Shown here piece by piece: positions 33,557 through 47,398 of a stretch of DNA of 64,000 nucleotides. Every line of letters starts with the position of its first letter. Position 1 is the first letter of the stretch. A program made the position numbers and the translations under genes. Source of the DNA: Tetragonia tetragonoides (lineage: Eukaryota; Streptophyta; Magnoliopsida; Caryophyllales; Aizoaceae). The notes below the pieces were generated by a model. It was not told the DNA's origin and did no database searches. It was given only the letters and a program-made list of their open reading frames with translations. Where the stretch lies: NCBI GenBank assembly GCA_038025085.1, contig CM076139.1, forward strand, positions 46,914,807-46,978,806, given 5' to 3'.

Positions 33557-34383
33557 TTTTTTCTTAAAAATTTGATGCACCTCATTTAAGTCAATTAAAC
33601 AAATTCATTCATAAAATAGCTAAAGATCCTTTGCTTATAAATGAGCATGACTTGATTGAAAAAAAAAAAGAAAAAAAAGTTAAATTTGCCAAAAGTTCGA
33701 GCTCAAATTAAACTTGACTACAATCATAGAGTTAATATAATCGATTATACATTTGGTTAGCTATGACTCATTTACAACCGTTTACTTTACAATAAACTTT
33801 ATTAGTGATTCATTCTTATACTCAATACATATATTGAATTAATTTGTTTAGTTTTAGAGATTTTGATTCAATTATCATAATTTAACACCTACAACCAACT
33901 TTATTTACGAGAACATTGTATATTTTCACTAATTAAAGTAGTGATGAAAAATTAGATAGTTTTTTTAATTGTTTCTCCAATACTTATTGTTAACAAATAG
34001 TGATCTGTTCTTTTCCCTAGAAAAAACTAAACTGGACTTATTTATACTAAACTGAATTGAATTTGTTTTTTGTACTTGACATTTAAACATTTAAAACTCT
34101 TCCAAACATAATCAATATTGCACTAATTTGAAAGAATGCTTTAAAATATTTTCAATGACACAAATATCATCATGAATTATTTTTGAAATAAAAAATTATT
34201 TTGGTAATAAGTTTCATATTATTTAAACTAAATTGAAATGAAAGGGGTTGAACTAACCTAAAAATATCCCGATCAAGAGAACTAAGCCTAAGTGTTTGTT
34301 TGTTTCCTCTCACATAAAAAAAGCCTAAGTGTTTGTTTTGATATTTATTTTAGAGTTTGATTACTAAATTTAATAATAAAAAG
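33557..34383. other. Intergenic
   Basis: AT-rich spacer, no gene or clear repeat. Confidence 0.6.
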
Positions 34384-34500
34384 AGCAAGTCTTGCGTAAA
34401 ATCAACTCACATAAAATTGAGGTCACTATTTAGAATCGTAAGGGTCACCTATTATGAGCCGAGAGCTGTGACCTTTGTCACTAACAAATTTTTGTGATAT
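34384..34500 (-). mobile_element. MITE family A copy
   Basis: AGCAAGTCTTGCGTAAAATC and GTGACCTTTGTCACTA match the reference copy in reverse. Confidence 0.6.
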
Positions 34501-34929
34501 TGCTATATTTTCAAAAAAGTAATGATCAAAATTCAATCTCGACTGATAAAACATACACATAATAGGTACCCATTTTTCACATATGAAAATCCAGATTTGT
34601 AAAACTTCATTTTCACTTACTCCATGAATCATGATTTCCCTTTCAAATGAGAATCTCACTTGAAGTAAATCACAAGTTAGGGACCAAATCAATGCTAGCA
34701 AAAAATAAAAAAAAAAAAAAAAACCCAAATTTTGTCCTTTTTATTTATTCTTTTTATTTATTTTTTTGCTGAATTTCGTCTCGGCTTGTAAAAGGAAACA
34801 AAAAACCAATTTGGACCGACCCAAACTGGAAAGAACCTTAATTTTCTTCCTGTAATTGTCTGAAACTGACACTCTTACGATTGATTAATGGAACCATAAC
34901 TGCACAAGAAATTGAAGAAATTTAGTGCC

Positions 34930-35689
34930 ATTTTTTCTCTCTTTCTGGCCAAAATCCAACTCCCACGATCTTAAACAACCATCATCAAATCTTATTGTCT
35001 CTTCACTTTCTCTCTCCTCTCGCTATCTCATCATCCAGGTAACTGATTACATGTAACGCACTTTAATTTGTTTCCCCTTCTTATTATTCTAATATCTTCA
35101 CTTTGTACATTTTCATGCACTTATATGTTTCTTTTGCTTTGATCTTATCTACCTAGTACTTCTTCTTGCTTTTTTGGGCACTAATCTGTTTTCTCTATGG
35201 TATAATGCTGTCAACTTAAATCCCTTTCATTGTTTATTTAATCCTGCTATTACTATCACCCAATTGAATGTTTTGACTTTGGATTTTATCATGGGTTCGG
35301 TCAAATTTTGAATCTTTAGGTGATTCTTTGTCTTAGATGTGATGGGTTTTCTACATTTTTAGTTTATAGTTCTGTTTGAAGTGATCTACTGTGGATTTGT
35401 TATGAACCCATGATTTGACTTTCACTATATTTGATAGCTTTGTGATTGTTTTTTTCTTTTGCAGATTGCTTGTTGAGGTTTGAATTGAAGTGGGTGTTGA
35501 TTTATTACTGTTTCAGCTGTTTTGTTGGTGTTAAAGTATTGTGAGTTTAGTGCATTATAGCCTAAAGTTCAGTGCTGGAGAAATGGACTGGATTGCTTGG
35601 TTCTTTGAGGCTTAAGTGTTCATTTAAGTACATGGTTATGTGAATTTGAAGCCTTTGAGGTTCTGTGATTCGTATATCGACACGTAATT
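34930..35689 (+). promoter_or_regulatory. 5' leader of the arabinosyltransferase gene with intron
   Basis: A CT-rich leader ends CATCATCCAG at 35038. A GT-AG intron (35039-35464) is followed by leader sequence up to the ATG at 35690. The transcription start is not pinned down. Leader introns often raise expression in plants. Confidence 0.5.
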
Positions 35690-38600
35690 ATGATAGGAAA
35701 GAAGAACATGGGAAGGGCTTCACTCTTACTGTTAGTTATTGTGGTTCTTGGATTTTTCTTTGCAACATATAATTTGATAACTATGGTCATTCATAATAGA
35801 AATCTTAGCTCGGCTAGCTGGTTAGAGAGTGACTCTGAAAGTAGTTTGTTGATTGACCCTGTAACTGAGATCCCTGATCATTTGAAGAGACAAAATAAGG
35901 GCAAAGTGCCCTTCCATGTGGCTTTGACTGCTACTGATGCCCCTTACAGCAAATGGCAATGTCGAATTATGTACTATTGGTACAAGAAGCAGAAGGATTT
36001 GCCTGGATCTGAGTTTGGAGGATTTACCAGGATTCTGCATTCTGGGAGGTCTGATGACTTGATGGAGGAGATCCCTACTTTTGTCGTTGACCCACTTCCG
36101 GCAGGTCTGGATCGGGTGAGTGTTCTTGGAGACCTCTTCTTTCCAATTATATGTTTTATTTATTTATGCTGATGTCTTGTGTATCTTCTTTTGTTTTTCT
36201 TCATAGCTGATGAGCTTTTACCTGTTCTGAGCTCAGTTAATATGTTTATATGGTTTCTTTGCCCGAAAAAGGGTTATATGTCCCGAAGTTTAACTTTATT
36301 GATAAACACAATTGAGGGATTTTTTCTGCATATAGAAATATCAACTTAAGTAATAACAGGAGTATATTCCAGTTTGAATGAGAAGAGTAGAATACAGCTA
36401 TAAAATAAATGTTACAAGGAGAAGAAGAATACATTTTTGGCAATATGGTGTAAAAGTAGTTGCAAATTCCCTAGGTGTGAAACTGATTCACCTGCATAAG
36501 ATGTAGTTTCTGTGGGTTGAGTGTCATTTCAGGAGATTTTGACCACTAAATACATTCAGAGGATGTTTCCAAGGGTTCTCATGCTCCTGTAATTGGTTTG
36601 CTACACCCTTTGTTTCTTGATAATTCAACTTTACTAGGTTTCATTAGATATATTCTGTTCCAGAATGTCTATTTGAACAATCTAGCAATATTTTTGTGAG
36701 CTCAGTGTAATCAAAATATAAGGGAGTACTTAGAATTCAGAGTAGATGAGCCTATTAATTTGTGGAGGGGGGGGGGGGGAGATTTGGAAGAGCCTGGATC
36801 TTGGCATATAAAAGGCTAGGGGAGAAAGCACCAAAGCTTGCAACTTGGCAAATAAAAGGCGGCTTCTTTGTGTAGACTCTAGTTCTGAAGAAATCAAGTG
36901 ATCCATTTCATCTCAGAAACCACAAGGCCAACCACTATATGATCACCTCCAAAGACTTCTGGGGAAAAGAATGTTAAAATACATCTCAAGAAATAACAGT
37001 TTCCTATTTACTTTTAACATCACCAAACCTGAACATTTACAGTAACACGAGACAAAAGGCTAAAAAGATTGACACTTACAAGTTAATAGGCTAATCCACT
37101 ATACCAAGGACCACAAATAGACACACAAGGCTGATGCCAGGGACCGGCTCGAATCTTATAGAAAATCACACTACTTCAAGTCAACAAAAGTACAGAACCT
37201 GCGGACTACAATCATAACGTTGATTACCTCAATTGAGGCATGCAGCAGATGCACAAAGTCAAATTCTGTAGTAGATCAGGACAGAGCCTTTGAAGTACCA
37301 TTCCTGCAGCAGCACAGGCGAAGACTACTTTCAAACCAATCTGCTTAGCTGCCATAGCTGCTACCCTACCAAAGATGTGTGAATGGGTGCACAATGTCAG
37401 TTCTCCTTGACATTTCTCATCATCTCCTCAGACTTCCAACTGATTGCACCTAGGGATACAGAATCTTTATACGTTATACCTATGAATATATACCTTCTAA
37501 GCAGTACTTCCGAGCAATTTCATCTAAAATAAAATTTTAGGTGCACTTTCAAATGCAAAACCTTCCAATTTGTCCTCCAAACTGAGCAGCATGAGTGAGG
37601 CGGCTAAGAAAACCCATCCCTCTGTAAGGAATCATCTAATCAAGTGGTAAGAGGACTTAACTATATAGCCTCCTTGAGAAAGCTTATGCAATTTCATGCA
37701 CAGACCACTCACTAAGAGGGGTTCAGTTCTGCTTCACTAGGCCAATAAATCTGTTGAACAAGTGCCTCATGTGTTATTAATTAAAGTGGCCACCAGAATT
37801 GTTTATTTTGTCCCTTTTTAATATAATTTTTGATAATTTATTTTCTTCTTTTTTCTTTGTTAAAAAAATTCTTGAAATTGTCAAAAGCTAACTTCTAGTT
37901 GATTCTGATGTGTTTGTATTTACCTCCTTTTTTTTCTATTTGATACAAATTGAAGTTATGTTTGTATGTTCTTTCAGGGTTATATTGTCTTGAACAGACC
38001 ATGGGCTTTTGTACAGTGGCTAGTAAAGGCTCCAATTGAGGAGGAGTGAGTCCTGAACTTTGAGGAATTGTCTTATACTGCATAGTGTCAAATATATTCA
38101 GTACGAAGTCTTTCTACTTTGCAGGTATGTTTTGATGGCTGAGCCTGATCACATATTTCTGAGGCCTTTGCCAAATTTAGCTATTGGAGGACTTCCAGCT
38201 GCATATCCCTTTTTCTACATTAAGCCAGCTGAAAATGAAAAAATTGTAAGGAAGTTCTTTCCTGAGGAAAATGGCCCTGTCACAAATATTGATCCCATTG
38301 GAAACTCCCCTGTGATAATAAAGAAGGTACACTGCTATTTTTATTTATTTTTTTGATATCTGTTATCTACTTGTACTTATACTTAAGAGCTTGTTTTTCT
38401 TGCTGGCAAGTTCTATAATATTTGTACATTCGATGGATCACCCAGGACTTACTGGCAAAGATTGCACCTACATGGATGAATGTTTCTCTTAAAATGAAAG
38501 AGGACCCAGAGACTGATAAAACTTTTGGATGGGTGCTAGAAATGTAAGCAGAATTCTTAGAGAATTGCTAATGTTTGTGTTTTTGCTTCAATTATTTCTC

Positions 38601-39923
38601 TCTTGTGTTCACTATTAATTTGCTGTTGTTGTTCAGGTATGCATATGCAATTGCATCTGCATTACACGGGGTACAACATGTTCTTAGGAAAGACTTTATG
38701 CTCCAGGTATCTCATGTTGTTGAAACATTTCGATATCACAACTTTTTGGTTCTGCTGTTGGATTAGTTTGCTCATCTATTTCTCTGTCTCAGCCTCCATG
38801 GGATCTTACTACTAAGGATAAGTTTATCCTGCACTATACTTACGGATGTGACTACAATATGAAGGTAAGGCTTACTCTTCTCCTAAACTGACTTGGTAAA
38901 TCTGAATCAGTCTTTTCTCAGAACAATTTAACACATTGTTAAGATTGGCTATATCATAATGAAGTGTTTGTCTGAAGTTCTGAATATCTTTCCTCTTGCA
39001 GCAGAAAAAAAAAAGATGACTGCTTTTAGTTGAATATTACTTTTTCCTTGGTGCACTATCATCAACTTTTCTTAAGACATATGTTACTTTCATGTTGCTT
39101 ATCTTAGGGAGAGCTTACATATGGAAAAATCGGAGAGTGGCGATTTGATAAGAGATCGTACTTGCGTGGACCACCACCTAAGAACCATACTTTGCCCCCA
39201 CCAGGAGTTCCTGAAAGTGTGGTAAGTATTTTCTTTCAGAGAGTAACTTCTTTTTTCTTTTTGAACTTTTATTTTAGGCAGGGTTACAAAAGGCTTCTCA
39301 CTCCCTTATGAATTACCTATGTGGTTGGTGAAAGATGATAATAACCACTTTCATTTTTCTCCTCTTAATTCAGACCCTCCACTCATTGGATATGATTGAT
39401 CTGATGTTTCCTTCTACTTTGATTTTCCACTCATAAATTTTAAAGACGTACAAAAGCGGGATCATGTGATTGCCTAATGCATTCTAGTTCGGCACGACAG
39501 ATGCATACCTAGTTCGCCACCATAGATGCATACATGGACAAATTTGAAAAAGACAATAATCATACAAGAGCCATTTTACGCCCACTCTTTCGCTGGTTGT
39601 GTTTTTTTGTTCCCGTGCTGCCTTGCCTGCCTATGCAACACTCACATAATGCCTTCTATTTTTTGTGGCAGTTAGTCGGGAGCATTCTGCTGTTGTTTTT
39701 GTCTAAAGAACTTCACTGCAAAATGATATGCATATCTTGTTTTATTGAAGCATGATTGTTTTACCATCTTTTAGTGTGTCAATAAGTATATGAGGTCCGA
39801 TTTATGCCTCAAGCTTCATGATCTCTGTAATTCAAAACACCCCTTGCGATTGATTGGCAGGTGACCCTCGTTACTATGGTGAATGAAGCTACTGCTAACA
39901 TTCCGAACTGGAACAAAGAATAA
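35690..39923 (+). CDS. HPAT: Hydroxyproline O-arabinosyltransferase (HPAT/RDN1 family)
   Basis: Eight exons: 35690-36115, 37978-38045, 38125-38326, 38446-38543, 38637-38706, 38793-38864, 39108-39221 and 39861-39923. They give a 370-residue protein, the usual HPAT length. It is a type II Golgi membrane protein: a short basic N-terminus (MIGKKNMGRA), then one hydrophobic anchor (LLLLVIVVLGFFFATY) near residues 11-28. The lumenal domain has FHVALTATDAPYSKWQCR, MYYWYKKQK, FGGFTRILHSG, the MAEPDHIFLRP metal/sugar-site region near 170, PWDLTTKDKFILHYTYGCDY and GEWRFDKRSY. The enzyme adds the first L-arabinose to hydroxyproline in extensins and CLE signalling peptides. Mutants in the family affect nodule number, meristem size and pollen tube growth. 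I cannot say which of HPAT1, 2 or 3 it corresponds to. No defects seen. Confidence 0.95.
36116..37977 (+). other. Intron 1 of the arabinosyltransferase gene
   Basis: 1.86 kb, with a run of 13 G near 36767. The segment 37180-37400 is less AT-rich and its - strand has a short coding-like stretch (GRVAAMAAKQIGLKVVFACA), perhaps a gene fragment brought in by a transposon. I do not recognise it. Confidence 0.4.
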
Positions 39924-40889
39924 CCTGCTAGATGGCAAAATGAAAGCCAAGTCTCAATATAACTGGAAAAAATGACTCTTATTCTGGTGGCACGATGAAT
40001 GTTGCGAGTATTGACGTATACATACCTCAGGTATAAGTTGTTGACCGCAAAAGCAGATAATCTGAAGCACAATAAAATGTTCTGATTCTTCTGGGACTTT
40101 AAACAGCGGGTTTTACTGGTCTTCATTCGAATTTTTTGAGTGATTACAAGTCGGAGCTATCAAGTTGGGGTTGAAGTTCCAGCCTGACTAATTTTTTGTG
40201 CAGCCATATTGAAAGTACAGTTGGGCGTTGCGTTGTTACTGTTCTACTAATATCTGAACATCATTTGCTTGTAACAAAGAAATCGACGAGGGCTTCCAGA
40301 GTGAATATTTTGTAGGTATTGCTGGGGTTATGTGAATTAGAGCACTTGATTCAAGTACATTCATGAATATCATTTTTAGTTATGTGATTCAAGTGCTGGA
40401 AGAAATCAAATAGTCGCAAATTGTTCAAATTTGTGCATTATGTAGTTAATCGTTTATGCTTTGTGGTTTGTATTTGGATAATTTACTTGTAAATAATGTT
40501 AATGAAATCTTGTTCCACCCATCAGAAAGTAATGTTAGTCTTCATGATCCGAAGATGATACTGTATAATGTATATTCCAAAATAATGTGATCTGGAGATG
40601 AAGAAAGCATAAGAAGTATAGGCTTTAAAAGAGAGGGATTGAATGTATTTTTCCTAACAATTTAATTGGAAGGAAGAATAAAGGAAGCATAATTTATTTT
40701 CTAACAGTTCAGCAATTTTATCTTCTCATGTTTCAGAAAAATGACATCTAATTCAAACAAACTGGAGAAAATGCACAATTACATTCCACATTGATGTGTA
40801 CTAATTTTATACCAATTCAGGATTTATGACAGGGGACGAGTCAGGGTGATGCAGGATGATGGGAGGTGTTCTAGTTCTTTTTGGAATAG
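39924..40889. other. 3' region of the arabinosyltransferase gene and spacer
   Basis: Probable 3' untranslated region followed by AT-rich spacer. No other gene. Confidence 0.5.
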
Positions 40890-41111
40890 TTGGAAGAAAT
40901 GAGAACGGGGAGGCAGACAGATATTATAGGTGCAAAGCAAGTTCAGGCTATGGACAAAGCATTTGAACACGGTTACAGGAGGGTCGATTTTGAGTCGGAT
41001 TGTTCGGCTCTTCAGACCACGTCGTCTGATGGACCTGCATGTCCTGTAGGGATGCTTGTGCTAGAACTTCATGAAGAAGTTTATATTAATTCTAGTATTT
41101 ATAGCCTGTAG
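40890..41111 (+). pseudogene. RNase H-like fragment of a plant retroelement
   Basis: The frame contains AMDKAFEHGYRRVDFESDCS, the pattern of the RNase H-like domain found in plant LINE-related and 'reverse-transcriptase-like' proteins (A..A...G...V.FESDC). Only about 30 residues match. The flanks show no reverse transcriptase. It is a remnant between two converging host genes. Confidence 0.5.
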
Positions 41112-41282
41112 GAGTATTAGTCTTTTTATGCTGCAAAATTATGATGCCAAAGCTCAACAGCCATAACCCATCAGAACAAATGAATGAATTGAATTCAACA
41201 TCTTGGAGAAAACCTCCAAGATACTTTTGTTTACATTTACAAAAGATATGATTTTGGTGTACTTACAAACAAAATCAACTTC

Positions 41283-44200
41283 TCACAAGTGAAGCAGGTT
41301 TGAGATATGGTTCCAGCCTTCCATCCATGGTGTCTTGTGATTTGGGAGTGCAAAATTTAGTTCAAACATCTCCCTTGAGGCCTTACCACCTTCGCAAAAC
41401 CCTACAAGCTTGGCCACTATCTCAGCACTCTCATGTACATGCAAGGGATCATGGGGATCTCTCCAAAGCTTGCTAACAAACTGTAATCTCCTATGTTTTC
41501 CCTCGAATGGGATTTCATACTTCATATAGTATGCTTCCCTTTCATCAGCGCTTAGACGTGTGCTCACTCTTTTTGCAAGGAACTCCCTTTCGCGCCTCAG
41601 TGCTCTGATACTGCATTTTGTAAAACAAGTAGCAAGAAAATTGTAAGTCATGAATGAACTTCTAATAGTCGTATATCACGATGACTTTTTCTTCTACATA
41701 ACATGAAAAAGGGTGAAACATCAGGGGAGGGAGAAGAGAGAGAGAGGGAGTAGACCTCGAAGAAACAGAGATTTTGGGTTCATCTTCCACGGGAGCTGGA
41801 CTTTCACTCCCAGTTTCCGCCAAATGCTGCTGCAGCCAAGTCAAACGTCTAAGTTCGACTTCCATATAAATCTGGTCTGCTGGATCCCCTTTGAATAGCA
41901 GATAGAATTGGGTTCTGTGAATAATGGAAACATAGCAAACATCCCATAATTCAATGATCTGCTGCCTTTGCTCCCTGAAAGTTATATGCCAGGACACCTC
42001 AGGTTTATTTGCCTCACAATCTTCTTCATCGTTCTCAATGTCGCAACCAGCTGCTTCATTTGCCTCCAACTCCAGCACCTAGTGCAATAAGTTTAAAACA
42101 GATAAGTACCCTTTAAAAAGGATTATATACATATCATCATATAAGACATAAGTCAAAAATTATACCTGGCAAACAAGCAACTGCTTCTGGTACTGCAGTT
42201 TTGCTACACGTTCTTTCAGTTCAGTAACGTATGCTCTGATGTTTCTCACATTCTCTTCTGCTGCATTTTGAAACATCTGTTTCATTTTCTTCATGTTAAC
42301 TGAACTTGATCTCCTGTAACCTGAACCTTCCTTAGATGAACCACCTCCTCCACCTCCTTCACTCTTTGTGGGTGTTTTATCACCTTCTTGTAGAGTCTCA
42401 GCGGGGACAATGTTTTCATTTACTGGAGCTCGATTTTCAATTTCAGACTCTACAACCTGGTTAGAAGCAGATAATGGGGAGCATGGAGACCTTAAAAGCG
42501 TCTGCTTATTAGCACCGTTGCTCGAACTTAAAGGTAAAAACTTCTTCTTTTTTGATTGAGATTTCGAATTCTGGGTTGATTCAGCACTGGACTGCTCATT
42601 ATTTGGGAGTGACAAGACCAACTTATCAATAGACCTTTGCACATTTTCAAGTTGCTCTTCGAGATCAGCAATTGTACTCCCTTGAGTATGAAGCTTCGTG
42701 ATCTCATCTTTTAGGTTGGCACAGACACTCTTTTTTTGAGCAACCACTGCCACAACTTCCTCTTCCTTAAGTTCTGGCTGAACAATGCGCATTTCTCTTA
42801 TCTCTGCTTGCAGTTTAGCAATTGTCTCAGCGGCATCTTGATTACCAAGCCTATGGCAGGCCACCTCCTTTTGTAGCACTTCTAGAGCTCGATTTGCTTC
42901 TTCTCCGAGCTGCTCCTGAAGATGCTCCAGTTTCCGAATTTCATGCATGAGTGTGAATGGAGCAGCAGAGGATTTCCTCATTGACTGCCTTAAAACTTTA
43001 CTTCGCCCTTGGCATCCCTGTTCCTTTCCATTCAACATCGGTGGCAATGCCCCGGAAAAGGAAAGACATTTAACAACTGTTCGAGGTGATTCAAAGGGCT
43101 GTGTAACCTGGAGGGGACATTACGTAAGCATTAGCATGCAAAATCAAAACGGAAATGTGGGTGAGAGTGTGTGAAAATCAGAAGCGAAATATAGATGAAA
43201 GCCCACCTGCATCTTTTGACGTAGCTCATCCACTTCAGATAGAGCAAGGTCTCTTTGACGTTTCAACTCTTCAATCTCCTTCTCCATCTACAAGATATTT
43301 ATGGAGTCAGTATGAAATTCGCCACTTTCTCAATCTTCCAGATGATTTAAAAATGCAATAGCTCACCTGTTGAATCCTTAGTTCCTTTTCTGAAACATCA
43401 GGGGTACGCAACTCTGCTTCAAGTTTAGCTACTTGCTTCTGCAAATGTTTCACCAATTGCTTGTCTGAGACAACCTGTAAATAGAGTAAAGAGGTACATC
43501 AACCTTTGTTTAATTTCCCCAGATTACATAGATATACAGTCTCTTAAAAGTCTTAAGAATATTGGATCATTACCATGTTTACTTGAGCATTGTTGGTCAC
43601 TTCCTTTGCTCGAGTGGCAAAAAATAGTGTGTTTCGTGTCTGCTCAACATGACTCAATGCTGGACTCAATGTACATATGATAGCAGTGCGGGCATTTCCA
43701 CCAAGAGAGTGCTGTAATATACGCGTAAGTTTTGAGTCTCTGTAAGGTATATGACCACTTCGCTTTCCACCAACACTGAAAACAAGATCAGTATTGATTA
43801 GTAAAAAGGACATAGATTATACACATGCCCAACAACATTAATGCTTTCATGAATAATCCACCCTCCCATTCTCCCTTGAACATCCCAGAGTATGTACACA
43901 TATCCAAAACCCGTTTTGTGGATATATTCTAAACAACCACTCTAACAGTCCCAAAGAGAGTAATGGTTGCAAACATAGGTTGTTTAAGCCAAAGAATGTG
44001 AAAGATGATGATAAAAGTACGTTTACCACATCAGTATTGATTAGTAAATTACAAAATATGTTTACCACATTTCCGGAAGAGACTAAACTACACCCAATGT
44101 TCACTGCAAACTCCAAATAAATTGATGCGGATGTGCCATTTGCACATAGAAAGACCAGACAGCAAATATAGAAAAATACTGTTGCTGGCATCCATCATCC

Positions 44201-46052
44201 AACCTAGCTACTCTTATTACATGCGAATATGCGATGTTAGTTATAATAGTTCAGGTGTATGCCAGTCACGGCAGTCAGTGGATAGTCATAACATCAGTAG
44301 AAGTCACCTCCCCTCAGATTCTCAGAATCACAGTCCGCACTAACTATGAAGTTAATATCCTCAGAAAATAAACTAAACTCATGTGAACCTTACCTGAGCT
44401 TCCTAATAACAGTCGTGAGAGTCATCAGACTAAGGTTGATATGACAGCCTTCCCTGAGCCTGGCTCCATCTGCATGTGTTTGTGAAGCCCTTTCACTTCC
44501 CGCAAGGTCTACGAAATTCTGTAGGAGCACATAATTATCATGGCCAAACGAGTTAATATGGTACCATTACATAAAATTAGAACGAGAGTATAAAGAGTCT
44601 TAGTAATTACCAAGCTTGCAACAAATGATCGAATGCAGCCTGATTTCTCGCGAAGGGTGCTTTGTATTGTCTGCATTGTGAGCCATAGTTTCAGTAAGAA
44701 ATTCATCTTAATGACCTTATGGTTACTAAAAGCCTGAACACACATAAGGGTCCACAAACTAACCAGTCTGATAATTTGGTGCGACCTTGAACTATTATCA
44801 TTCAGAGCAGTTTCACCCACTTGTCTTTGAGCTAAATACATCACAAAATCCTAGGTCAGTGGGAACTAGGAAGAGAATTTTATTTTCTCAAAATGTCCAA
44901 ATGTTGACAGGCTTGTCACACTGTTCTCTTACCTTCACATATACTAATCAAATGTCTAAGATGCCGATCATCAGAAGCTGTTTCTTCCACCAGCTTCTCA
45001 ACAACAGTACCTTTCTGTGAAAGATGAAAAACAAGGAAATTGCTGAGTTTAAGGATGCAAAACCTAATGGCACAAAAAACTGAAGACAACAATAGTTTTG
45101 CCAATGAAACTATGATTGCCTTACTTCTGGATCATCCAACAGCTTAAGGTTGCGACCAGATTCACAATTCAGAAGATCCCTGACATTCTCATTGTAAATT
45201 TCTAGTCCAGAAATCCTGATAGTGAAGTCTCGTTCTGGGGTCTGCAGTCATGCCACACAATAAGTTTAGCTTGAATGATGCATCAAACTAACATATTAAT
45301 GTGAAATCAAAATTTCAAAAAATCGAGTCATATTTTGTTGAACACTTCTTTACGAAAATATAACATGCATTATTTGTAATCTAATCTTACATTCATGATG
45401 TGATTGTAGATATCTGTAACGGCTTTCTCTGTAATTCCTCTCATTGTGTATGTCTTCCCACTGCTTGTCTGCCCGTATGCGAATATGGTTGCTGCAAACC
45501 AAAGTCAAAGATCAAAAATCAACTCAGAACAGCATAAACTAACAGCTACAAGTGTACAACCACAAACTTCAGCCAAGTAGAGGAAATCATTACCATTTAT
45601 ACCCATCAAGGCAGATAAGGCAACAGTTTTCACTCCTTCCTCATATACTGCCTCTGTCACGGAAGTAGGACCAAAGACTCTGTCTGAAAGCACAAAGATA
45701 CATAATTATAACTCAGCAAAAATGGGATTCTATTCTCACAAATCCAATATCTACAAAAAAGGGATTCTTTAATGTGAATACCAAATGTGAAGGAAGATGA
45801 CTGAGGTGAGCGATCAACAGGAGGCTTATAAACAATTGTGTTGTCATCAATGCATTCCCATGCTACTTGGTCTTTTGCTGCATTTTCCCGTTTGCTTAAA
45901 GGCCTCAATCTTACTGTCACAACAATTTTCTCTTCCTTGGCTTTCGGCCCACCTGGGGTTGATGCAGGCGTTCTATCGATCCTCGAAGCTGGGGTTGACA
46001 CCGGTGTTTTTTCGATCTTTGAAGCTGGAGTAGCAGGGGCTTTTATGGTCAT
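41283..46052 (-). CDS. NACK1: Kinesin-7 NACK1/HINKEL, phragmoplast kinesin
   Basis: Fourteen exons: 46052-45782, 45683-45594, 45491-45391, 45241-45125, 45014-44933, 44831-44764, 44670-44611, 44518-44394, 43775-43574, 43474-43367, 43287-43207, 43107-42166, 42078-41756 and 41610-41283. The frame closes exactly to 965 residues, close to tobacco NACK1 and Arabidopsis HINKEL. The motor domain spans about 30-370: [15 protein letters not shown]-loop GQTSSGKT, switch I NSSRSH, switch II DLAGSE and [15 protein letters not shown] coiled coil follows (about 375-440), then [20 protein letters not shown], a Ser-rich linker, [25 protein letters not shown] (key residues [11 protein letters not shown]), and the C-terminal NACK domain ending SNLLHL. 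NACK1 binds and activates the NPK1 MAPKKK at the phragmoplast midzone to drive cell-plate expansion in cytokinesis. The conserved N-terminal TPxS/TP repeats are likely CDK sites. Confidence 0.96.
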
Positions 46053-47398
46053 TGTTGCGCTTGTCTATTGCTCAGAGTGGTGGGATAATCAAAGCAAGTG
46101 CAAAACTTGAGCTTGTGTACCAGCTAATGGTATTTAGCACTTACAAATGCTTTAAACCTGAATCTTTTCATCAATTACTGAAAGTTTATATCTGCCAAAA
46201 CCAATGGGTCATAAGTCAGTGGTGAATTCTCCCCACAAAAAAGCTGATGTATTGAGCACTTTAAATTCTTTGAATCCAATGTCTTCTCATCAATTACTGA
46301 AAGTTTGGAACTTGATTGATCAAAATTGAAATCAGTTTCTCTTGCAAAAGAATAATTTCTCAAAGCCCTTGATGAATCTCTAGATGCTTTTCAATAAATA
46401 AATATCATTTTGATTTTGAATTGAATCAGTAAAGTATACCCTCCATAAGTCATCAGCAAAAGCTCTATCAAGTCTCAACCTTTTAGATGATCCTATGTTT
46501 GTTTGAGACAGTTCAGAAGCCAATCTCATCAATCACTAATCCCATGTTAAAACCCTCTTTAAGGCCACTCTCATCCTTTCTTAAACTGGCAACAAATAAC
46601 AACATCATCTATCCGTGTCATTGGGTTGCCCAAATTCAAGATTTGATTTCCTTTTTTTTAAAACTGAAACCAAGTTTAAGTTGTTGGATCTCAGTTTCCT
46701 TTAGCCTGCTTTCTAGTTATAATACAAATGTTGGTCAAATTACACTACTTTTGACTCTGATATGCTACTAGTAATTGTATTAACACCCACAACCATCAAC
46801 AACAAAAATAGCAATTGTATAATCATTAGAGGGTTATTTGTAAAGCTCTATGCTTCAATTTCTCACTCCCCATTTTCAATGTGAAATTCACCAATCCAGG
46901 AAAATCCCATTAATATTAAGCCCCAGAAATGAAGACCCATGTACACAAACAATAGACAAGATGATTTAGATCAGAACATGTATACGATGTTCGACGAAAT
47001 GCCGCAAAGAAGATGAATCATCCAAAACACTCAAACAACAAAAAAAAAAAAACTCCATTTATTTTGGTGGTGTAATATCATCAAATTGAAGCAATAAATT
47101 CACAGGAAGATTAAGAATTTGAAAAATATTATACCTTTTTTGTAATTGAGGAGAAGCGAGAAGCTCCTCAAATGGTGAATGACTGACTGGAAGTGAATAA
47201 TTAGAAAGAACAAATTAGGGAAGAAAATTATGGATTAGGTTGGGATTTAATTTGGAATGTGTCTGTGAATATGAGATTGCCGTTTGGATATCAGGTCACT
47301 TGGCTTTTTGTTTTGCAACTCAAAGAGAAACCTTCTTTTTTGGGTTTTTTGAATTGTTGGGACCCCACTTGTAACGTTCACTCGTCACTGGAATGGAC
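46053..47398 (-). promoter_or_regulatory. Probable 5' leader and leader intron of NACK1
   Basis: On - a donor-like AAG-GTATAAT lies at 47135-47130, and acceptor-like AG sites lie 12-20 bp before the ATG (around 46065-46072). A leader intron of about 1.06 kb is inferred. It would place the transcription start near 47150-47250, downstream of the MSA pair. No other gene is visible here. Confidence 0.45.
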
